A stretch of DNA of 64,000 nt from Styela clava (GCF_964204865.1 NC_135264.1:7408001-7472000); one strand, 5' to 3'; counted from the stretch's first letter, positions 9,308 to 19,834 are shown. The notes: generated by a model not told the origin, from the letters alone. Made by a program: numbers and translations.

Positions 9308-9426
9308 GCCTACAACCATACCACGTTGAATGCTCCCGATCTTGTTCGATCTCGGAAGTTAAGCAATGTCGGGCTTGATTAGTACTTGCATGGGTGACCG
9401 GCTGGGAATACCGAGTGTCGTAGGCT
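9308..9426 (+). rRNA. 5S rRNA
   Basis: Unit 48. A27T, C36T, C69T, G71A. Confidence 0.93.
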
Positions 9427-9507
9427 TTTCCTCGCCGTTTCATTCGATTTTGCTCTGTTTTCCAACAACTGCAAAATACAAATAGCCGAATAGACTACTA
9501 CTTTATC

Positions 9508-9626
9508 GCCTACAACCATACCACGTTGAATGCACCCGATCTCGTTCGATCTCGGAAGTTACGAAATGTCGGGCTCGGTTAGTACTTGCATGGGTGACCG
9601 GCTGGGAATACCGAGTGTCGTAGGCT
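9508..9626 (+). rRNA. 5S rRNA variant, box A double change
   Basis: Unit 49. A55C, C57A; T8 end and variant long-T spacer. Confidence 0.88.
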
Positions 9627-9711
9627 TTTTTTTCGTCGCCGTTACATTCGTTTTTTCTCTGTTTTCTAACAACTGCAAAATACAAATAGCAGAACAGACT
9701 ACTACTTTATC
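9627..9711 (+). other. variant long-T spacer (unit 49, reference)
   Basis: Spacer of 85 nt with eight T after the gene, then CCGTTACATTCG, a second T6 run, TTTTCTAAC and the diagnostic TAGCAGAACAG in place of TAGCCGAATAG. The same spacer type (usually CCGTTCCATTCG) follows units 30, 49, 61, 76, 94, 100, 105, 195, 239, 251, 264, 275, 281 and 295. The gene after it always starts GACTAC. Confidence 0.85.
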
Positions 9712-9830
9712 GACTACAACCATACCACGTTGAATGCACCCGATCTCGTTCGATCTCGGAAGTTAAGCAATGTCGGGCTCGGTTAGTACTTGCATGGGTG
9801 ACCGGCTGGAAATACCGAGTGTCGTAGGCT
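9712..9830 (+). rRNA. 5S rRNA
   Basis: Unit 50. C2A, G99A. Confidence 0.92.
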
Positions 9831-9911
9831 TTTCGTCGCCGCTTCATTCGATTTTGCTCTGTTTTCCAACAACTGCAAAATACAAATAGCCGAATAGACT
9901 ACTACTTTATC

Positions 9912-10030
9912 GCCTACAACCATACCACGTTGAATGCACCCGATCTCGTTCGATCTCGGAAGTTAAGCAATGTCGGGCTCGGTTAGTACTTGCATGGGTG
10001 ACCGGCTGGGAATATCGAGTGTCGTAGGCT
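9912..10030 (+). rRNA. 5S rRNA
   Basis: Unit 51. C104T. Confidence 0.95.
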
Positions 10031-10111
10031 TTTCGTCGCCGTTTCATTCGATTTTGCTCTGTTTTCCAACAACTGCGAAATACAAATAGCCGAATAGACT
10101 ACTACTTCATC

Positions 10112-10230
10112 GCCTGCAACCATACCACGTTGAATGCTCCCGATCTTGTTCGATCTCGGAAGTTAAGCAATGTCGGGCTTGGTTAGTACTTGCATGGGTG
10201 ACCGGCTGGGAATACCGACTGTCGTAGGCT
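10112..10230 (+). rRNA. 5S rRNA
   Basis: Unit 52. A5G, A27T, C36T, C69T, G108C. Confidence 0.93.
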
Positions 10231-10311
10231 TTTCGTCGCCGTTTCATTCGATTTTGCTCTGTTTTCCAACAACTGCGAAATACAAATAGCCGAATAGACT
10301 ACTACTTTATC

Positions 10312-10430
10312 GCCTACAACCATACCACGGTGAATGCACCCGATCTCGTTCGATTTCGGAAGTTAAGCAATGTCGGGCTCGGTTAGTACTTGCATGGGTG
10401 ACCGGCTGGGAATACCGAGTGTCGTAGGCT
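10312..10430 (+). rRNA. 5S rRNA
   Basis: Unit 53. T19G, C44T. Confidence 0.94.
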
Positions 10431-10511
10431 TTTCGTCGCCGTTTCATTCGATTTTGCTCTGTTTTCCAACAACTGGGAAAAACAAATAGCCGAATAGACT
10501 ACTACTTTATC

Positions 10512-10630
10512 GCCTACAACCATACCACGTTGAATGCACCCGATCTCGTTCGATCTCGGAAGTTAAGCAATGTCGGGCTCGGTTAGTACTTGCATTGGTG
10601 ACCGGCTGGGAATACCGAGTGTCGTAGGCT
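10512..10630 (+). rRNA. 5S rRNA
   Basis: Unit 54. G85T. Confidence 0.95.
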
Positions 10631-10711
10631 TTTCGTCGCCGTTTCATTCGATTTTGCTCTGTTTTCCAACAACAGCGAAATACAAATAGCCGAATAGACT
10701 ACTACTTTATC

Positions 10712-10830
10712 GCCTACAACCATACCACGTTGAATGCACCCGATCTCGTTCGATCTCGGAAGTTAAGCAATGTCGGGCTCGGTTAGTACTTGCATGGGTG
10801 ACCGGCTGGGAATACCGAGTGTCGTAGGCT
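10712..10830 (+). rRNA. 5S rRNA
   Basis: Unit 55. No change seen. Confidence 0.96.
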
Positions 10831-10911
10831 TTTCGTCGCCGTTTCGTTCGATTTTGCTCTGTTTTCCAACAACTGCGAAATACAAATAGCCGAATAGACT
10901 ACTACTTTATC

Positions 10912-11029
10912 GCCTACAACCATACCACGTTGAATGCACCCGATCTCGTCGATCTCGGAAGTTAAGCAATGTCGGGTTCGGTTAGTACTTGCATGGGTGA
11001 CCGGCTGGGAATACCGAGTGTCGTAAGCT
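10912..11029 (+). rRNA. 5S rRNA variant, one T lost in loop C
   Basis: Unit 56. 118 nt; C67T, G116A. Confidence 0.9.
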
Positions 11030-11110
11030 TTTCGTCGTCGTTTCATTCGATTTTGCTGTGTTTTCTAACAACTGCGAAATACAAATAGCCGAATAGACTA
11101 CTACTTCATC

Positions 11111-11229
11111 GCCTACAACCATACCACGTTGAATGCTCCCGATCTTGTTCGATCTCGGAAGTTAAGCAATGTCGGGCTTGGTTAGTACTTGCATGGGTGA
11201 CCGGCTGGGAATACCGACTGTCGTAGGCT
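11111..11229 (+). rRNA. 5S rRNA
   Basis: Unit 57. A27T, C36T, C69T, G108C. Confidence 0.93.
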
Positions 11230-11310
11230 TTTCGTCGCCGTTTCATTCGATTTTGCTCTGTTTTCCAACAACTGCGAAATACAAATAGCCGAATAGACTA
11301 CTACTTTATC

Positions 11311-11429
11311 GCCTACAACCATACCACGGTGAATGCACCCGATCTCGTTCGATTTCGGAAGTTAAGCAATGTCGGGCTCGGTTAGTACTTGCATGGGTGA
11401 CCGGCTGGGAATACCGAGTGTCGTAGGCT
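11311..11429 (+). rRNA. 5S rRNA
   Basis: Unit 58. T19G, C44T. Confidence 0.94.
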
Positions 11430-11510
11430 TTTCGTCGCCGTTTCATTCGATTTTGCTCTGTTTTCCAACAACTGCGAGATACAAATAGCCGAATAGACTA
11501 CTACTTTATT

Positions 11511-11628
11511 GCCTACAACCATACCACGTTGAATGCACCCGATCTCGTCGATCTCGGAAGTTAAGCAATGTCGGGTTCGGTTATTACTTGCATGGGTGAC
11601 CGGCTGGGAATACCGAGTGTCGTAAGCT
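11511..11628 (+). rRNA. 5S rRNA variant, one T lost in loop C
   Basis: Unit 59. 118 nt; C67T, G75T, G116A. Confidence 0.9.
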
Positions 11629-11709
11629 TTTCGTCGTCGTTTCATTCGATTTTGCTGTGTTTTCTAACAACTGCGAAATACAAATAGCCGAATAGACTAC
11701 TACTTCATC

Positions 11710-11828
11710 GCCTACAACCATACCACGTTGAATGCTCCCGATCTTGTTTGATCTCGGAAGTTAAGCAATGTCGGGCTTGATTAGTACTTGCATGGGTGAC
11801 CGGCTGGGAATACCGAGTGTCGTAGGCT
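11710..11828 (+). rRNA. 5S rRNA
   Basis: Unit 60. A27T, C36T, C40T, C69T, G71A. Confidence 0.92.
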
Positions 11829-11909
11829 TTTCCTCGCCGTTTCATTCGATTTTGCTCTGTTTTCCAACAACTGCAAAATACAAATAGCCGAATAGACTAC
11901 TACTTTATC

Positions 11910-12028
11910 GCCTACAACCATACCACGTTGAATGCACCCGATCTCGTTCGATCTCGGAAGTTACGAAATGTCGGGCTCGGTTAGTACTTGCATGGGTGAC
12001 CGGCTGGGAATACCGAGTGTCGTAGGCT
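11910..12028 (+). rRNA. 5S rRNA variant, box A double change
   Basis: Unit 61. A55C, C57A; T8 end and variant spacer. Confidence 0.88.
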
Positions 12029-12113
12029 TTTTTTTCGTCGCCGTTCCATTCGTTTTTTCTCTGTTTTCTAACAACTGCAAAATACAAATAGCAGAACAGA
12101 CTACTACTTTATC

Positions 12114-12232
12114 GACTACAACCATACCACGTTGAATGCACCCGATCTCGTTCGATCTCGGAAGTTAAGCAATGTCGGGCTCGGTTAGTACTTGCATGGG
12201 TGACCGGCTGGAAATACCGAGTGTCGTAGGCT
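12114..12232 (+). rRNA. 5S rRNA
   Basis: Unit 62. C2A, G99A. Confidence 0.92.
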
Positions 12233-12313
12233 TTTCGTCGCCGCTTCATTCGATTTTGCTCTGTTTTCCAACAACTGCAAAATACAAATAGCCGAATAGA
12301 CTACTACTTTATC

Positions 12314-12432
12314 GCCTACAACCATACCACGTTGAATGCACCCGATCTCGTTCGATCTCGGAAGTTAAGCAATGTCGGGCTCGGTTAGTACTTGCATGGG
12401 TGACCGGCTGGGAATATCGAGTGTCGTAGGCT
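12314..12432 (+). rRNA. 5S rRNA
   Basis: Unit 63. C104T. Confidence 0.95.
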
Positions 12433-12513
12433 TTTCGTCGCCGTTTCATTCGATTTTGCTCTGTTTTCCAACAACTGCGAAATACAAATAGCCGAATAGA
12501 CTACTACTTTATC

Positions 12514-12632
12514 GCCTACAACCATACCACGTTGAATGCACCCGATCTCGTTTGATCTCGGAAGTTAAGCAATGTCGGGCTCGGTTAGTACTTGCATGGG
12601 TGACCGGCTGCGAATACCGAGTGTCGTAGGCT
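12514..12632 (+). rRNA. 5S rRNA
   Basis: Unit 64. C40T, G98C. Confidence 0.94.
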
Positions 12633-12713
12633 TTTCGTCGCCGTTTCATTCGATTTTGCTCTGTTTTCCAACAACTGCGAAATACAAATAGCCGAATAGA
12701 CTACTACTTTATT

Positions 12714-12831
12714 GCCTACAACCATACCACGTTGAATGCACCCGATCTCGTCGATCTTGGAAGTTAAGCAATGTCGGGTTCGGTTAGTACTTGCATGGGT
12801 GACCGGCTGGGAATACCGTGTGTCGTAAGCT
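12714..12831 (+). rRNA. 5S rRNA variant, one T lost in loop C
   Basis: Unit 65. 118 nt; C46T, C67T, A107T, G116A. Confidence 0.9.
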
Positions 12832-12912
12832 TTTCGTCGTCGTTTCATTCGATTTTGCTGTGTTTTCTAACAACTGCGAAATACAAATAGCCGAATAGAC
12901 TACTACTTCATC

Positions 12913-13031
12913 GCCTACAACCATACCACGTTGAATGCTCCCGATCTTGTTCGATCTCGGAAGTTAAGCAATGTCGGGCTTGATTAGTACTTGCATGGGT
13001 GACCGGCTGGGAATACCGAGTGTCGTAGGCT
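12913..13031 (+). rRNA. 5S rRNA
   Basis: Unit 66. A27T, C36T, C69T, G71A. Confidence 0.93.
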
Positions 13032-13112
13032 TTTCCTCGCCGTTTCATTCGATTTTGCTCTGTTTTCCAACAACTGCAAAATACAAATAGCCGAATAGAC
13101 TACTACTTTATC

Positions 13113-13231
13113 GCCTACAACCATACCACGTTGAATGCACCCGATCTCGTTCGATCTCGGAAGTTAAGCAATGTCGGGCTCGGTTAGTACTTGCATGGGT
13201 GACCGGCTGGGAATACCGAGTGTCGTAGGCC
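13113..13231 (+). rRNA. 5S rRNA
   Basis: Unit 67. No change seen; CTTTT end. Confidence 0.95.
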
Positions 13232-13312
13232 TTTTGTCGCCGTTTCATTCGATTTTGCTCTGTTTTCCAACAACTGCGAAATACAAATAGCCGAATAGAC
13301 TACTACTTTATC

Positions 13313-13431
13313 GCCTACAACCATACCACGTTGAATGCACCCGATCTCGTTCGATCTCGGAAGTTAAGCAATGTCGGGCTCGGTTAGTACTTGCATGGGT
13401 GACCGGCTGGGAATACCGAGTGTCGTAGGCT
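13313..13431 (+). rRNA. 5S rRNA
   Basis: Unit 68. No change seen; TTCTC end; spacer CTCAGTTTTCC. Confidence 0.95.
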
Positions 13432-13512
13432 TCTCGTCGCCGTTTCATTCGATTTTGCTCAGTTTTCCAACAACTGCAAAATACAAATAGCCGAATAGAC
13501 TACTACTTTATC

Positions 13513-13631
13513 GCCTACAACCATACCACGTTGAATGCACCCGATCTCGTTCGATCTCGGAAGTTAAGCAATGTCGGGCTCGGTTAGTACTTGCATGGGT
13601 GACCGGCTGGGAATACCGAGTGTCGTAGGCT
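13513..13631 (+). rRNA. 5S rRNA
   Basis: Unit 69. No change seen; spacer AGCCAAATAG. Confidence 0.96.
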
Positions 13632-13712
13632 TTTCGTCGCCGTTTCATTCGATTTTGCTCTGTTTTCCAACAACTGCGAAAAACAAATAGCCAAATAGAC
13701 TACTACTTTATC

Positions 13713-13831
13713 GCCTACAACCATACCACGTTGAATGCATCCGATCTCGTTCGATCTCGGAAGTTAAGCAATGTCGGGCTCGGTTAGTACTTGCATTGGT
13801 GACCGGCTGGGAATACCGAGTGTCGTAGGCT
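13713..13831 (+). rRNA. 5S rRNA
   Basis: Unit 70. C28T, G85T. Confidence 0.94.
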
Positions 13832-13912
13832 TTTCGTCGCCGTTTCATTCGATTTTGCTCTGTTTTCCAACAACTGCGAAATACAAATAGCCGAATAGAC
13901 TACTACTTTATC

Positions 13913-14031
13913 GCCTACAACCATACCACGTTGAATGCACCCGATCTCGTTCGATCTCGGAAGTTAAGCAATGTCGGGCTCGGTTAGTACTTGCATGGGT
14001 GACCGGCTGGGAATATCGAGTGTCGTAGGCT
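13913..14031 (+). rRNA. 5S rRNA
   Basis: Unit 71. C104T. Confidence 0.95.
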
Positions 14032-14112
14032 TTTCGTCGCCGTTTCATTCGATTTTGCTCTGTTTTCCAACAACTGCGAAATACAAATAGCCGAATAGAC
14101 TACTACTTTATC

Positions 14113-14231
14113 GCCTACAACCATACCACGTTGAATGCACCCGATCTCGTTCGATCTCGGAAGTTAAGCAATGTCGGGCTCGGTTAGTACTTGCATGGGT
14201 GACCGGCTGGGAATACCGACTGTCGTAGGCT
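14113..14231 (+). rRNA. 5S rRNA
   Basis: Unit 72. G108C without the usual A27T/C36T/C69T partners, so possibly a recombinant. Confidence 0.94.
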
Positions 14232-14312
14232 TTTCGTCGCCGTTTCATTCGATTTTGCTCTGTTTTCCAACAACTGCGAAATACAAATAGCCGAATAGAC
14301 TACTACTTTATC

Positions 14313-14431
14313 GCCTACAACCATACCACGGTGAATGCACCCGATCTCGTTCGATTTCGGAAGTTAAGCAATGTCGGGCTCGGTTAGTACTTGCATGGGT
14401 GACCGGCTGGGAATACCGAGTGTCGTAGGCT
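14313..14431 (+). rRNA. 5S rRNA
   Basis: Unit 73. T19G, C44T. Confidence 0.94.
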
Positions 14432-14512
14432 TTTCGTCGCCGTTTCATTCGATTTTGCTCTGTTTTCCAACAACTGCGAAATACAAATAGCCGAATAGAC
14501 TACTACTTTATT

Positions 14513-14630
14513 GCCTACAACCATACCACGTTGAATGCACCCGATCTCGTCGATCTCGGAAGTTAAGCAATGTCGGGTTCGGTTATTACTTGCATGGGTG
14601 ACCGGCTGGGAATACCGAGTGTCGTAAGCT
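14513..14630 (+). rRNA. 5S rRNA variant, one T lost in loop C
   Basis: Unit 74. 118 nt; C67T, G75T, G116A. Confidence 0.9.
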
Positions 14631-14711
14631 TTTCGTCGTCGTTTCATTCGATTTTGCTGTGTTTTCTAACAACTGCGAAATACAAATAGCCGAATAGACT
14701 ACTACTTCATC

Positions 14712-14830
14712 GCCTACAACCATACCACGTTGAATGCTCCCGATCTTGTTTGATCTCGGAAGTTAAGCAATGTCGGGCTTGATTAGTACTTGCATGGGTG
14801 ACCGGCTGGGAATACCGAGTGTCGTAGGCT
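14712..14830 (+). rRNA. 5S rRNA
   Basis: Unit 75. A27T, C36T, C40T, C69T, G71A; twin of unit 60. Confidence 0.92.
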
Positions 14831-14911
14831 TTTCCTCGCCGTTTCATTCGATTTTGCTCTGTTTTCCAACAACTGCAAAATACAAATAGCCGAATAGACT
14901 ACTACTTTATC

Positions 14912-15030
14912 GCCTACAACCATACCACGTTGAATGCACCCGATCTCGTTCGATCTCGGAAGTTACGAAATGTCGGGCTCGGTTAGTACTTGCATGGGTG
15001 ACCGGCTGGGAATACCGAGTGTCGTAGGCT
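14912..15030 (+). rRNA. 5S rRNA variant, box A double change
   Basis: Unit 76. A55C, C57A; T8 end and variant spacer. Confidence 0.88.
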
Positions 15031-15115
15031 TTTTTTTCGTCGCCGTTCCATTCGTTTTTTCTCTGTTTTCTAACAACTGCAAAATACAAATAGCAGAACA
15101 GACTACTACTTTATC

Positions 15116-15234
15116 GACTACAACCATACCACGTTGAATGCACCCGATCTCGTTCGATCTCGGAAGTTAAGCAATGTCGGGCTCGGTTAGTACTTGCATG
15201 GGTGACCGGCTGGAAATACCGAGTGTCGTAGGCT
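15116..15234 (+). rRNA. 5S rRNA
   Basis: Unit 77. C2A, G99A. Confidence 0.92.
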
Positions 15235-15315
15235 TTTCGTCGCCGCTTCATTCGATTTTGCTCTGTTTTCCAACAACTGCAAAATACAAATAGCCGAATA
15301 GACTACTACTTTATC

Positions 15316-15434
15316 GCCTACAACCATACCACGTTGAATGCACCCGATCTCGTTCGATCTCGGAAGTTAAGCAATGTCGGGCTCGGTTAGTACTTGCATG
15401 GGTGACCGGCTGGGAATATCGAGTGTCGTAGGCT
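15316..15434 (+). rRNA. 5S rRNA
   Basis: Unit 78. C104T. Confidence 0.95.
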
Positions 15435-15515
15435 TTTCGTCGCCGTTTCATTCGATTTTGCTCTGTTTTCCAACAACTGCGAAATACAAATAGCCGAATA
15501 GACTACTACTTTATC

Positions 15516-15634
15516 GCCTACAACCATACCACGTTGAATGCACCCGATCTCGTTTGATCTCGGAAGTTAAGCAATGTCGGGCTCGGTTAGTACTTGCATG
15601 GGTGACCGGCTGCGAATACCGAGTGTCGTAGGCT
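15516..15634 (+). rRNA. 5S rRNA
   Basis: Unit 79. C40T, G98C. Confidence 0.94.
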
Positions 15635-15715
15635 TTTCGTCGCCGTTTCATTCGATTTTGCTCTGTTTTCCAACAACTGCGAAATACAAATAGCCGAATA
15701 GACTACTACTTTATT

Positions 15716-15833
15716 GCCTACAACCATACCACGTTGAATGCACCCGATCTCGTCGATCTTGGAAGTTAAGCAATGTCGGGTTCGGTTAGTACTTGCATGG
15801 GTGACCGGCTGGGAATACCGTGTGTCGTAAGCT
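15716..15833 (+). rRNA. 5S rRNA variant, one T lost in loop C
   Basis: Unit 80. 118 nt; C46T, C67T, A107T, G116A; twin of unit 65. Confidence 0.9.
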
Positions 15834-15914
15834 TTTCGTCGTCGTTTCATTCGATTTTGCTGTGTTTTCTAACAACTGCGAAATACAAATAGCCGAATAG
15901 ACTACTACTTCATC

Positions 15915-16033
15915 GCCTACAACCATACCACGTTGAATGCTCCCGATCTTGTTCGATCTCGGAAGTTAAGCAATGTCGGGCTTGATTAGTACTTGCATGG
16001 GTGACCGGCTGGGAATACCGAGTGTCGTAGGCT
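15915..16033 (+). rRNA. 5S rRNA
   Basis: Unit 81. A27T, C36T, C69T, G71A. Confidence 0.93.
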
Positions 16034-16114
16034 TTTCCTCGCCGTTTCATTCGATTTTGCTCTGTTTTCCAACAACTGCAAAATACAAATAGCCGAATAG
16101 ACTACTACTTTATC

Positions 16115-16233
16115 GCCTACAACCATACCACGTTGAATGCACCCGATCTCGTTCGATCTCGGAAGTTAAGCAATGTCGGGCTCGGTTAGTACTTGCATGG
16201 GTGACCGGCTGGGAATACCGAGTGTCGTAGGCC
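16115..16233 (+). rRNA. 5S rRNA
   Basis: Unit 82. No change seen; CTTTT end. Confidence 0.95.
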
Positions 16234-16314
16234 TTTTGTCGCCGTTTCATTCGATTTTGCTCTGTTTTCCAACAACTGCGAAATACAAATAGCCGAATAG
16301 ACTACTACTTTATC

Positions 16315-16433
16315 GCCTACAACCATACCACGTTGAATGCACCCGATCTCGTTCGATCTCGGAAGTTAAGCAATGTCGGGCTCGGTTAGTACTTGCATGG
16401 GTGACCGGCTGGGAATACCGAGTGTCGTAGGCT
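16315..16433 (+). rRNA. 5S rRNA
   Basis: Unit 83. No change seen; TTCTC end; spacer CTCAGTTTTCC. Confidence 0.95.
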
Positions 16434-16514
16434 TCTCGTCGCCGTTTCATTCGATTTTGCTCAGTTTTCCAACAACTGCGAAATACAAATAGCCGAATAG
16501 ACTACTACTTTATC

Positions 16515-16633
16515 GCCTACAACCATACCACGTTGAATGCACCCGATCTCGTTCGATCTCGGAAGTTAAGCAATGTCGGGCTCGGTTAGTACTTGCATGG
16601 GTGACCGGCTGGGAATACCGAGTGTCGTAGGCT
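16515..16633 (+). rRNA. 5S rRNA
   Basis: Unit 84. No change seen; spacer AGCCAAATAG. Confidence 0.96.
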
Positions 16634-16714
16634 TTTCGTCGCCGTTTCATTCGATTTTGCTCTGTTTTCCAACAACTGCGAAAAACAAATAGCCAAATAG
16701 ACTACTACTTTATC

Positions 16715-16833
16715 GCCTACAACCATACCACGTTGAATGCATCCGATCTCGTTCGATCTCGGAAGTTAAGCAATGTCGGGCTCGGTTAGTACTTGCATTG
16801 GTGACCGGCTGGGAATACCGAGTGTCGTAGGCT
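16715..16833 (+). rRNA. 5S rRNA
   Basis: Unit 85. C28T, G85T. Confidence 0.94.
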
Positions 16834-16914
16834 TTTCGTCGCCGTTTCATTCGATTTTGCTCTGTTTTCCAACAACTGCGAAATACAAATAGCCGAATAG
16901 ACTACTACTTTATC

Positions 16915-17033
16915 GCCTACAACCATACCACGTTGAATGCACCCGATCTCGTTCGATCTCGGAAGTTAAGCAATGTCGGGCTCGGTTAGTACTTGCATGG
17001 GTGACCGGCTGGGAATATCGAGTGTCGTAGGCT
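16915..17033 (+). rRNA. 5S rRNA
   Basis: Unit 86. C104T. Confidence 0.95.
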
Positions 17034-17114
17034 TTTCGTCGCCGTTTCATTCGATTTTGCTCTGTTTTCCAACAACTGCGAAATACAAATAGCCGAATAG
17101 ACTACTACTTTATC

Positions 17115-17233
17115 GCCTACAACCATACCACGTTGAATGCACCCGATCTCGTTCGATCTCGGAAGTTAAGCAATGTCGGGCTCGGTTAGTACTTGCATGG
17201 GTGACCGGCTGGGAATACCGAGTGTCGTAGGCT
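17115..17233 (+). rRNA. 5S rRNA
   Basis: Unit 87. No change seen; spacer GCGAAAAAC. Confidence 0.96.
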
Positions 17234-17314
17234 TTTCGTCGCCGTTTCATTCGATTTTGCTCTGTTTTCCAACAACTGCGAAAAACAAATAGCCGAATAG
17301 ACTACTACTTTATC

Positions 17315-17433
17315 GCCTACAACCATACCACGTTGAATGCACCCGATCTCGTTCGATCTCGGAAGTTAAGCAATGTCGGGCTCGGTTAGTACTTGCATTG
17401 GTGACCGGCTGGGAATACCGAGTGTCGTAGGCT
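17315..17433 (+). rRNA. 5S rRNA
   Basis: Unit 88. G85T. Confidence 0.95.
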
Positions 17434-17514
17434 TTTCGTCGCCGTTTCAATCGATTTTGCTCTGTTTTCCAACAACTGCGAAATACAAATAGCCGAATAG
17501 ACTACTACTTTATC

Positions 17515-17632
17515 GCCTACAACCATACCACGTTGAATGCACCCGATCTCGTCGATCTCGGAAGTTAAGCAATGTCGGGTTCGGTTAGTACTTGCATGGG
17601 TGACCGGCTGGGAATACCGAGTGTCGTAAGCT
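17515..17632 (+). rRNA. 5S rRNA variant, one T lost in loop C
   Basis: Unit 89. 118 nt; C67T, G116A. Confidence 0.9.
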
Positions 17633-17713
17633 TTTCGTCGTCGTTTCATTCGATTTTGCTGTGTTTTCTAACAACTGCAAAATACAAATAGCCGAATAGA
17701 CTACTACTTCATC

Positions 17714-17832
17714 GCCTACAACCATACCACGTTGAATGCTCCCGATCTTGTTCGATCTCGGAAATTAAGCAATGTCGGGCTTGGTTAGTACTTGCATGGG
17801 TGACCGGCTGGGAATACCGACTGTCGTAGGCT
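17714..17832 (+). rRNA. 5S rRNA
   Basis: Unit 90. A27T, C36T, G51A (box A edge), C69T, G108C. Confidence 0.92.
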
Positions 17833-17913
17833 TTTCGTCGCCGTTTCATTCGATTTTGCTCTGTTTTCCAACAACTGCGAAATACAAATAGCCGAATAGA
17901 CTACTACTTTATC

Positions 17914-18032
17914 GCCTGCAACCATACCACGGTGAATGCACCCGATCTCGTTCGATTTCGGAAGTTAAGCAATGTCGGGCTCGGTTAGTACTTGCATGGG
18001 TGACCGGCTGGGAATACCGAGTGTCGTAGGCT
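17914..18032 (+). rRNA. 5S rRNA
   Basis: Unit 91. A5G, T19G, C44T. Confidence 0.93.
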
Positions 18033-18113
18033 TTTCGTCGCCGTTTCAATCGATTTTGCTCTGTTTTCCAACAACTGCGAAATACAAATAGCCGAATAGA
18101 CTACTACTTTATT

Positions 18114-18231
18114 GCCTACAACCATAACACGTTGAATGCACCCGATCTCGTCGATCTCGGAAGTTAAGCAATGTCGGGTTCGGTTAGTACTTGCATGGGT
18201 GACCGGCTGGGAATACCGAGTGTCGTAAGCT
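18114..18231 (+). rRNA. 5S rRNA variant, one T lost in loop C
   Basis: Unit 92. 118 nt; C14A, C67T, G116A. Confidence 0.9.
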
Positions 18232-18312
18232 TTTCGTCGTCGTTTCATTCGATTTTGCTGTGTTTTCTAACAACTGCAAAATACAAATAGCCGAATAGAC
18301 TACTACTTCATC

Positions 18313-18431
18313 GCCTACAACCATACCACGTTGAATGCTCCCGATCTTGTTCGATCTCGGAAGTTAAGCAATGTCGGGCTTGATTAGTACTTGCATGGGT
18401 GACCGGCTGGGAATACCGAGTGTCGTAGGCT
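18313..18431 (+). rRNA. 5S rRNA
   Basis: Unit 93. A27T, C36T, C69T, G71A. Confidence 0.93.
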
Positions 18432-18512
18432 TTTCCTCGCCGTTTCATTCGATTTTGCTCTGTTTTCCAACAACTGCAAAATACAAATAGCCGAATAGAC
18501 TACTACTTTATC

Positions 18513-18631
18513 GCCTACAACCATACCACGTTGAATGCACCCGATCTCGTTCGATCTCGGAAGTTACGAAATGTCGGGCTCGGTTAGTACTTGCATGGGT
18601 GACCGGCTGGGAATACCGAGTGTCGTTGGCT
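18513..18631 (+). rRNA. 5S rRNA variant, box A double change
   Basis: Unit 94. A55C, C57A, A115T; T8 end and variant spacer. Confidence 0.87.
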
Positions 18632-18716
18632 TTTTTTTCGTCGCCGTTCCATTCGTTTTTTCTCTGTTTTCTAACAACTGCAAAATACAAATAGCAGAAC
18701 AGACTACTACTTTATC

Positions 18717-18835
18717 GACTACAACCATACCACGTTGAATGCACCCGATCTCGTTCGATCTCGGAAGTTAAGCAATGTCGGGCTCGGTTAGTACTTGCAT
18801 GGGTGACCGGCTGGAAATACCGAGTGTCGTAGGCT
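18717..18835 (+). rRNA. 5S rRNA
   Basis: Unit 95. C2A, G99A. Confidence 0.92.
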
Positions 18836-18916
18836 TTTCGTCGCCGCTTCATTCGATTTTGCTCTGTTTTCCAACAACTGCAAAATACAAATAGCCGAAT
18901 AGACTACTACTTTATC

Positions 18917-19035
18917 GCCTATAACCATACCACGTTGAATGCACCCGATCTCGTTCGATCTCGGAAGTTAAGCAATGTCGGGCTCGGTTAGTACTTGCAT
19001 GGGTGACCGGCTGGGAATATCGAGTGTCGTAGGCT
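18917..19035 (+). rRNA. 5S rRNA
   Basis: Unit 96. C6T, C104T. Confidence 0.94.
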
Positions 19036-19116
19036 TTTCGTCGCCGTTTCATTCGATTTTGCTCTGTTTTCCAACAACTGCGAAATACAAATAGCCGAAT
19101 AGACTACTACTTTATC

Positions 19117-19235
19117 GCCTACAACCATACCACGTTGAATGCACCCGATCTCGTTCGATCTCGGAAGTTAAGCAATGTCGTGCTCGGTTAGTACTTGCAT
19201 GGGTGACCGGCTGCGAATACCGAGTGTCGTAGGCT
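19117..19235 (+). rRNA. 5S rRNA
   Basis: Unit 97. G65T, G98C. Confidence 0.94.
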
Positions 19236-19316
19236 TTTCGTCGCCGTTTCATTCGATTTTGCTCTGTTTTCCAACAACTGCGAAATACAAATAGCCGAAT
19301 AGACTACTACTTTATT

Positions 19317-19434
19317 GCCTACAACCATACCACGTTGAATGCACCCGATCTCGTCGATCTCGGAAGTTAAGCAATGTCGGGTTCGGTTAGTACTTGCATG
19401 GGTGACCGGCTGGGAATACCGAGTGTCGTAAGCT
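19317..19434 (+). rRNA. 5S rRNA variant, one T lost in loop C
   Basis: Unit 98. 118 nt; C67T, G116A. Confidence 0.9.
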
Positions 19435-19515
19435 TTTCGTCGTCGTTTCATTCGATTTTGCTGTGTTTTCTAACAACTGCGAAATACAAATAGCCGAATA
19501 GACTACTACTTCATC

Positions 19516-19634
19516 GCCTACAACAATACCACGTTGAATGCTCCCGATCTTGTTCGATCTCGGAAGTTAAGCAATGTCGGGCTTGATTAGTACTTGCATG
19601 GGTGACCGGCTGGGAATACCGAGTGTCGTAGGCT
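19516..19634 (+). rRNA. 5S rRNA
   Basis: Unit 99. C10A, A27T, C36T, C69T, G71A. Confidence 0.92.
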
Positions 19635-19715
19635 TTTCCTCGCCGTTTCATTCGATTTTGCTCTGTTTTCCAACAACTGCAAAATACAAATAGCCGAATA
19701 GACTACTACTTTATC

Positions 19716-19834
19716 GCCTACAACCATACCACGTTGAATGCACCCGATCTCGTTCGATCTCGGAAGTTACGAAATGTCGGGCTCGGTTAGTACTTGCATG
19801 GGTGACCGGCTGGGAATACCGAGTGTCGTAGGCT
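19716..19834 (+). rRNA. 5S rRNA variant, box A double change
   Basis: Unit 100. A55C, C57A; T8 end and variant spacer. Confidence 0.88.

Larger units (their letters stand above)
11311..14112 (+). repeat. higher-order repeat B, copy 1 (units 58-71)
   Basis: Fourteen units, 2802 bp, that recur at an offset of 3002 bp. Shared private marks include C46T in a one-T-deletion copy, CTCAGTTTTCC in a spacer, AGCCAAATAG in a spacer and C28T/G85T. A related run of the same order starts at 5708. Confidence 0.9.
14313..17114 (+). repeat. higher-order repeat B, copy 2 (units 73-86)
   Basis: Second copy of the 14-unit block. One unit (14113, G108C) lies between the copies, so the duplication period is 15 units or 3002 bp. 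Confidence 0.9.
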
